A stretch of DNA of 64,000 bases from Pseudoxanthomonas spadix (GTDB lineage: Bacteria > Pseudomonadota > Gammaproteobacteria > Xanthomonadales > Xanthomonadaceae): contig NZ_RDQN01000003.1 in assembly GCF_003703395.1 (NCBI RefSeq), forward strand, positions 310,001 through 374,000, written 5' to 3'. Shown here piece after piece: positions 60,544 through 64,000 of this stretch. The position numbers were made by a program, and so were the translations under genes. Every line of letters starts with the position of its first letter. The stretch's first letter is position 1. The notes beneath the pieces are model-generated. The model was not told the origin of the DNA. It saw only the letters and a program-made list of their open reading frames with translations, and made no database searches.

Positions 60544-62124
60544 CTAGCCGTTGCCGCCGCCGCGCGGACCGCGGCTGCCGCCGCGTGGGCCGCCAGGCTT
60601 GCCACCGGGACCGCGATTGGCGCCCGGACGTGGGCCGGCGCCGCCGGGACGCGGGCCGCCAGGCGGACGGTTGCCGCCGCCGGGCCGGCCCTGGCGCTGG
60701 CCGTACGGGTTGTAGGCGCCGGGCGTGGCATGGTCGGACGGGAAGCTCGGGGCGTTGCCCGGATGTCCATACGGCCTGGCCTTGCGCTGCTGGCCCTGGC
60801 CGGCGCCCTGGCCGACGCCCTGACCGCGCGCGCCCTCGCCGAAACCGCCGTAGGGACCGCTGCCACCGAGGCCTGCGCCGGGACCGCCGCGACGCGGGCC
60901 GCCGGGCTTGCCGCCATAGGGCTTCTTCGGGCCGCCGGGACCGGCGTTGCGGTGGCCGGTCGGGCCGGTGTCCACGCCCTCGGGCACGTACCAGCTGCGG
61001 AACGCGGCCGGGTTGCCATCGGGCAGGGGCTTGGGACCCTTGGCCGCGCGCGTCTTGAAGGGCTTCTGCGACTGGTTGGCCGCCGCTTCACCGGTGACCG
61101 TCAGGCCGCCCTTGAAGCTGGGCTTGCCGCGGCCGCCGCGGCCACGGTCCTCGCGCACGTGGTCGAAGCGACGCAGCTCACGCGCCTCGTCGGCCGCGGT
61201 GGTGTGGCCGTTGACGTAGGCATTGCCGGCGCCGCGGGCGTTGACCACGGTCCTGGACGCCCTGCGCTGGCCGATGACCGGCTGCAGGGTCAATGCGGCC
61301 GGCGCGCCATCCTCGAGCTTGAGTGACTTGCGCAGCGCCTGGACCTGGCCATCGGACAGTTCCTGCGACTGGCCGCGCAGCAGCGGCTGCGGCAGTTCGA
61401 TGGCCCCGTAGCGGGTGCGCTTGAGCCGACTGACCTGGCAGCCCTGCGACTCCCACAGGCGGCGCACTTCGCGATTGCGGCCTTCCTTGAGGGCGACCCG
61501 GTACCAGTCGTGCGAATCGGTCCCGCCGATGCGCTCGATCTCGTCGAACTTGGCCGGGCCGTCTTCCAGCTCCACGCCATTGCGCAGGCGCTCGACCAGC
61601 GCGTCGGACACCGTGTCCTGGCCTTCCGGGGCGCGCACGCGCACCACGTACTCGCGGCTGACCTCGTGGGACGGATGCATCATCGCGTTGGCCAGCTCGC
61701 CGTCGGTGGTGAGCAGCAGCAGGCCGGTGGTGTTGATGTCCAGGCGGCCGATGGCGATCCAGCGTGCGCCCTTGATGGCCGGCAGCGACTCGAACACGGT
61801 CGGGCGGCCTTCGGGATCCTCGCGGGTGGTCACCTCGCCTTCGGGCTTGTTGTAGATCAACACCCGCGCCGGCTCGGTCAGTGCGCTGGCGACGAAGGTG
61901 CGGCCATCCAGCTCGACCCGGTCGCCGCTGCCGATGGACATGCCGGTCTGTGCGACCTCGCCGTTGACCTTGATCAGGCCGTCGGCGATGCGCTGCTCCA
62001 GCGCACGGCGCGAGCCGAGTCCGGCCTGGGCCAGCACCTTGTGCAGGCGCTCCTGCAGGCGGACTTCGGGGATTGCGGCGGCGTCGCGCTTCAGCGACAG
62101 CTTGCTGCGGGGGGTGTCACTCAT
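60544..62124 (-). CDS. rluB: 23S rRNA pseudouridine synthase RluB with long glycine-rich tail
   Basis: The 526-residue protein has an N-terminal S4 domain (about residues 23-68) and a RsuA-family catalytic domain with D129 in GRLDINTTGLLLL. E. coli RluB modifies U2605 in 23S rRNA. The core ends near residue 290 and is followed by about 235 residues of Gly/Arg/Pro-rich sequence with RGG-type units, far beyond the E. coli length. It overlaps scpB by ATGA (62121-62124). Confidence 0.92.
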   Translation of the reverse strand: MSDTPRSKLSLKRDAAAIPEVRLQERLHKVLAQAGLGSRRALEQRIADGLIKVNGEVAQTGMSIGSGDRVELDGRTFVASALTEPARVLIYNKPEGEVTTREDPEGRPTVFESLPAIKGARWIAIGRLDINTTGLLLLTTDGELANAMMHPSHEVSREYVVRVRAPEGQDTVSDALVERLRNGVELEDGPAKFDEIERIGGTDSHDWYRVALKEGRNREVRRLWESQGCQVSRLKRTRYGAIELPQPLLRGQSQELSDGQVQALRKSLKLEDGAPAALTLQPVIGQRRASRTVVNARGAGNAYVNGHTTAADEARELRRFDHVREDRGRGGRGKPSFKGGLTVTGEAAANQSQKPFKTRAAKGPKPLPDGNPAAFRSWYVPEGVDTGPTGHRNAGPGGPKKPYGGKPGGPRRGGPGAGLGGSGPYGGFGEGARGQGVGQGAGQGQQRKARPYGHPGNAPSFPSDHATPGAYNPYGQRQGRPGGGNRPPGGPRPGGAGPRPGANRGPGGKPGGPRGGSRGPRGGGNG

Positions 62125-63104
62125 GGTTTCTGCTCCGACGAGACCGGTGCGGCGTCGTCTTCTTGGGGTTGTCGGGAAGTGGAGGGGTCGTGCGCGTGGC
62201 GGCCGTCATCGGCGGTGGGCGCGGCGTCTTCGACGGCGTCGGCCGGGGCCGGGACGTCATCGGGGTGTGGGCCTGCGTCGTCGAGCGCGGCCTGCTGCAG
62301 GTCCTGGGCCGGCCACTCGGACCCAGCTTCGGGATCGGCGCCCGCTGCATCCTGCGGTGCTGCCCCCACCGCGGCGTCGCGCGCATCAGCCCGGTCGGCC
62401 TGTGCGGTCCCTGCGCCGTGCTCGGGCGGCTGGCCCTGGGCATCGGCCCTGGCCGCGATCGGCGCCCTGGCGAACGGCAGCTGCGGGTCCAGCTCGCCGA
62501 TCTCCTTGAGCTCGGACAGTGGTGGCAATTCGTCCAGGCGCTTGAGGCCGAAGTAGTCCAGGAACGTGCGGGTGGTGCCGAACAGGGCCGGCCGACCGGG
62601 CACGTCGCGGTGGCCGACCACACGGATCCATTCGCGCTCTTCCAGGGCCTGGATGATGTTGCTGCTGACCGCCACCCCGCGGACCTGTTCGATCTCGCCG
62701 CGGGTGATGGGCTGGCGGTAGGCGATCAGGGCCAGGGTCTCCAGGGTGGCGCGGGTGTAGCGGGTCTTGCGTTCGGTCCACATGCGCGAGACCCAGCCAT
62801 GGACCTCGGCCTTGACCTGGTAGCGCCAGCCGCTGGCCACCTCGACCAGCTCCACCCCGCGGCCGGCGCAGGCGGCCGACAGCTGCTCCAGCGCGGCCCT
62901 GACGCTGGCCTCGGCGTCGGGATGGTCCTCGGGCAGCAGGCTGGCCAGCTGCGGCACGGCCATCGGCTGGGCCGAGGCCAGCAGTGCCGCTTCGATGATG
63001 CGGCCGACCAGCGCCGGCTCCAGCTGGGCTGGCATGGCGGTGTCGGTCCGGGGTTGGTGGTCGAAGGCGTCGTCTTGCATGCAGTGTCGTTTCAGGCCGG
63101 GCAT
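62121..63104 (-). CDS. scpB: Segregation and condensation protein ScpB
   Basis: This kleisin-associated winged-helix protein binds ScpA and SMC or MukB-like partners in chromosome condensation. The two winged helices cover about residues 30-200, with LETLALIAYRQPITRGEIEQ and VVGHRDVPGRPALFGTT. A long acidic Ala/Asp-rich C-terminal tail follows. Starts at 63104, 63080 and 63035 are all possible; no ribosome site is decisive. It overlaps rluB. Confidence 0.9.
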   Translation of the reverse strand: MPGLKRHCMQDDAFDHQPRTDTAMPAQLEPALVGRIIEAALLASAQPMAVPQLASLLPEDHPDAEASVRAALEQLSAACAGRGVELVEVASGWRYQVKAEVHGWVSRMWTERKTRYTRATLETLALIAYRQPITRGEIEQVRGVAVSSNIIQALEEREWIRVVGHRDVPGRPALFGTTRTFLDYFGLKRLDELPPLSELKEIGELDPQLPFARAPIAARADAQGQPPEHGAGTAQADRADARDAAVGAAPQDAAGADPEAGSEWPAQDLQQAALDDAGPHPDDVPAPADAVEDAAPTADDGRHAHDPSTSRQPQEDDAAPVSSEQKP

Positions 63105-63141
63105 CGGCCCAGGCGTGACAGGTCAGTCGTGGCGGCCGGGT

Positions 63142-63978
63142 TCAGGCGTCATTGGCCGCATCGGAATCATCGAACGTGCTGGAGAACTGCAGCGGCTCGT
63201 TGGTGTTGCCAAGCGCCAGGGACTTGACGTAGATCGGCGCCAGCGCGGCTTCCTGGACGATGTCCAGCAGCTGTTCCTTGGCCAGTTCCAGCACCGCCAG
63301 GAAGGTCACCAGCACGCCCAGGCGTCCTTCCTCGACGGTGAACATCGTCTCGAACCGGTGGAACCTGCCGTCCTCCAGGCGCGAGAGCACCTCGCCCATG
63401 CGCTGGCGCACGCTCAGGGCCTCGCGCTTGATCGCGTGGCCGGTGAACAGCTCGGCGCGCCTGAGCACTTCGTGCAACGCCAGCAGCATTTCCTTCAGTT
63501 CGACATCCGGCAGGACCTTGATCGCCGCCCGATCCGGTACGTGGGCACGGGCCGGCGCGGTGTCGCGGTCCTGGCGGGGCAGGGCGTCGATGTCCTCGGC
63601 GGCCTGCTTGAAGCGCTCGTACTCCTGCAGGCGGCGCACCAGCTCGGCGCGTGGATCGCCTTCCTCGGCTTCCACCGCTGGCGGCCGCGGCAGCAGCATG
63701 CGCGACTTGATCTCGGCCAGGATCGCGGCCATGACCAGGTATTCGGCTGCCAGTTCGAAGCGCAGCTCCTGCATGACGTTGATGTAATCCACGTACTGGC
63801 GGGTGATCTCCAGTACCGGGATGTCCAGGATGTCCAGGTTCTGCCTGCGGATCAGGTACAGCAGCAGGTCCAGCGGGCCCTCGAACGCATCCAGGATCAC
63901 TTCCAGCGCATCCGGCGGGATGTACAGGTCCTGCGGGATCTGCAGCACCGGCTGGCCATGCACCAGCGCCAGCGGCAT
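63142..63978 (-). CDS. scpA: Segregation and condensation protein ScpA
   Basis: This kleisin has the N-terminal FEGPLDLLLYLIRRQNLDIL (near residue 33), the hallmark of ScpA, and EYLVMAAILAEIKSRMLLP, with a C-terminal winged helix. ScpA bridges the SMC heads with ScpB. The ATG at 63978 is used, but the frame stays open to the window edge (HNRQQHQ before it), so the true start may lie just outside. It is 37 bases upstream of scpB in the same direction. Confidence 0.92.
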   Translation of the reverse strand: MPLALVHGQPVLQIPQDLYIPPDALEVILDAFEGPLDLLLYLIRRQNLDILDIPVLEITRQYVDYINVMQELRFELAAEYLVMAAILAEIKSRMLLPRPPAVEAEEGDPRAELVRRLQEYERFKQAAEDIDALPRQDRDTAPARAHVPDRAAIKVLPDVELKEMLLALHEVLRRAELFTGHAIKREALSVRQRMGEVLSRLEDGRFHRFETMFTVEEGRLGVLVTFLAVLELAKEQLLDIVQEAALAPIYVKSLALGNTNEPLQFSSTFDDSDAANDA

Positions 63979-64000
63979 CTGGTGCTGCTGCCGATTGTGC

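Noticed and set aside
1-64000. CRISPR arrays, tRNA, rRNA, riboswitches
   Set aside because: No regularly spaced repeats, tRNA cloverleaf or rRNA segments were recognised; visible repeats are short dispersed or tandem coding repeats.

Overview
The window is GC-rich, densely coded bacterial chromosome. Gene content (GumN/TraB-family protein, EmrAB plus outer-membrane efflux set, scpA-scpB-rluB order, DesT/DesC/DesB-like desaturase locus, short TGTAGGAGCGGCG-type dispersed repeats) points to a gammaproteobacterium of the Xanthomonadales/Lysobacterales (Pseudoxanthomonas/Stenotrophomonas-like). The genus is an inference from gene content, not from a marker gene.

Layout. (1) 1-1.6 kb: the 3' end of a dapA-like gene and an MHS-type MFS transporter. 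(2) 1.7-8.2 kb: an accessory zone with three unrelated type II or type VII-like toxin-antitoxin modules (mntA-hepT, parDE, vapBC), a frameshifted Tn3-family transposase remnant, an FkbM methyltransferase remnant, an IS3 transposase remnant and several short dispersed repeats. Embedded in it are galE, fcl (GDP-L-fucose synthase) and a PAP2 phosphatase. (3) 8.2-30.2 kb: a large Wzx/Wzy exopolysaccharide locus. A minus-strand run leads from a gfcA-like gene and wza through gfcB, gfcC, gfcD, wcaJ, wcaI and gmd into a visibly more AT-rich cassette (wzx, two pyruvyltransferase-like genes, wzy, three glycosyltransferases, a WcaF-like acyltransferase and a nitroreductase-like gene). wzb and wzc are divergent on the plus strand. 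The AT-richer cassette sits between gmd and fcl, two enzymes of one pathway that are normally neighbours. (4) 30.3-41.5 kb: putrescine catabolism and uptake (puuB, puuA, divergent puuD, second puuA-like gene, spuC-type aminotransferase, potFGHI). (5) 41.7-46.1 kb: EmrA/EmrB/outer-membrane efflux operon. (6) 46.4-53.2 kb: succinate-semialdehyde-type dehydrogenase preceded by a 12-G tract, a 95-bp MITE-like repeat, an AidB-like acyl-CoA dehydrogenase, a secreted protein with an LprI-like tail, a truncated second copy of a TetR gene, a TraB/GumN protein and the intact TetR gene. (7) 53.2-64 kb: the desaturase operon, two paralogous small secreted proteins, dcp, gpx, fpr, rluB with a long glycine-rich tail, scpB and scpA.

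How the genes fit together. The polysaccharide locus carries sugar supply (galE, gmd, fcl), the initiating phosphosugar transferase (wcaJ), glycosyltransferases, decoration (acetyl and pyruvyl transfer), flippase, polymerase, export (wza, gfcBCD) and the tyrosine kinase/phosphatase pair (wzc/wzb). It resembles an E. coli group 4 capsule/colanic acid hybrid rather than the xanthan gum cluster. Frequent 4-nt ATGA/GTGA overlaps tie the genes into coupled units. The Puu/Spu/Pot block would import putrescine and turn it into GABA and then succinate; the dehydrogenase at 46.4 kb could supply the last step. The TetR/DesC/DesB block has a perfect dyad in the divergent promoter, which fits fatty-acid-responsive control of a delta-9 desaturase.

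Limits. Everything here was read by eye from the sequence; no database search, alignment program or GC computation was run.
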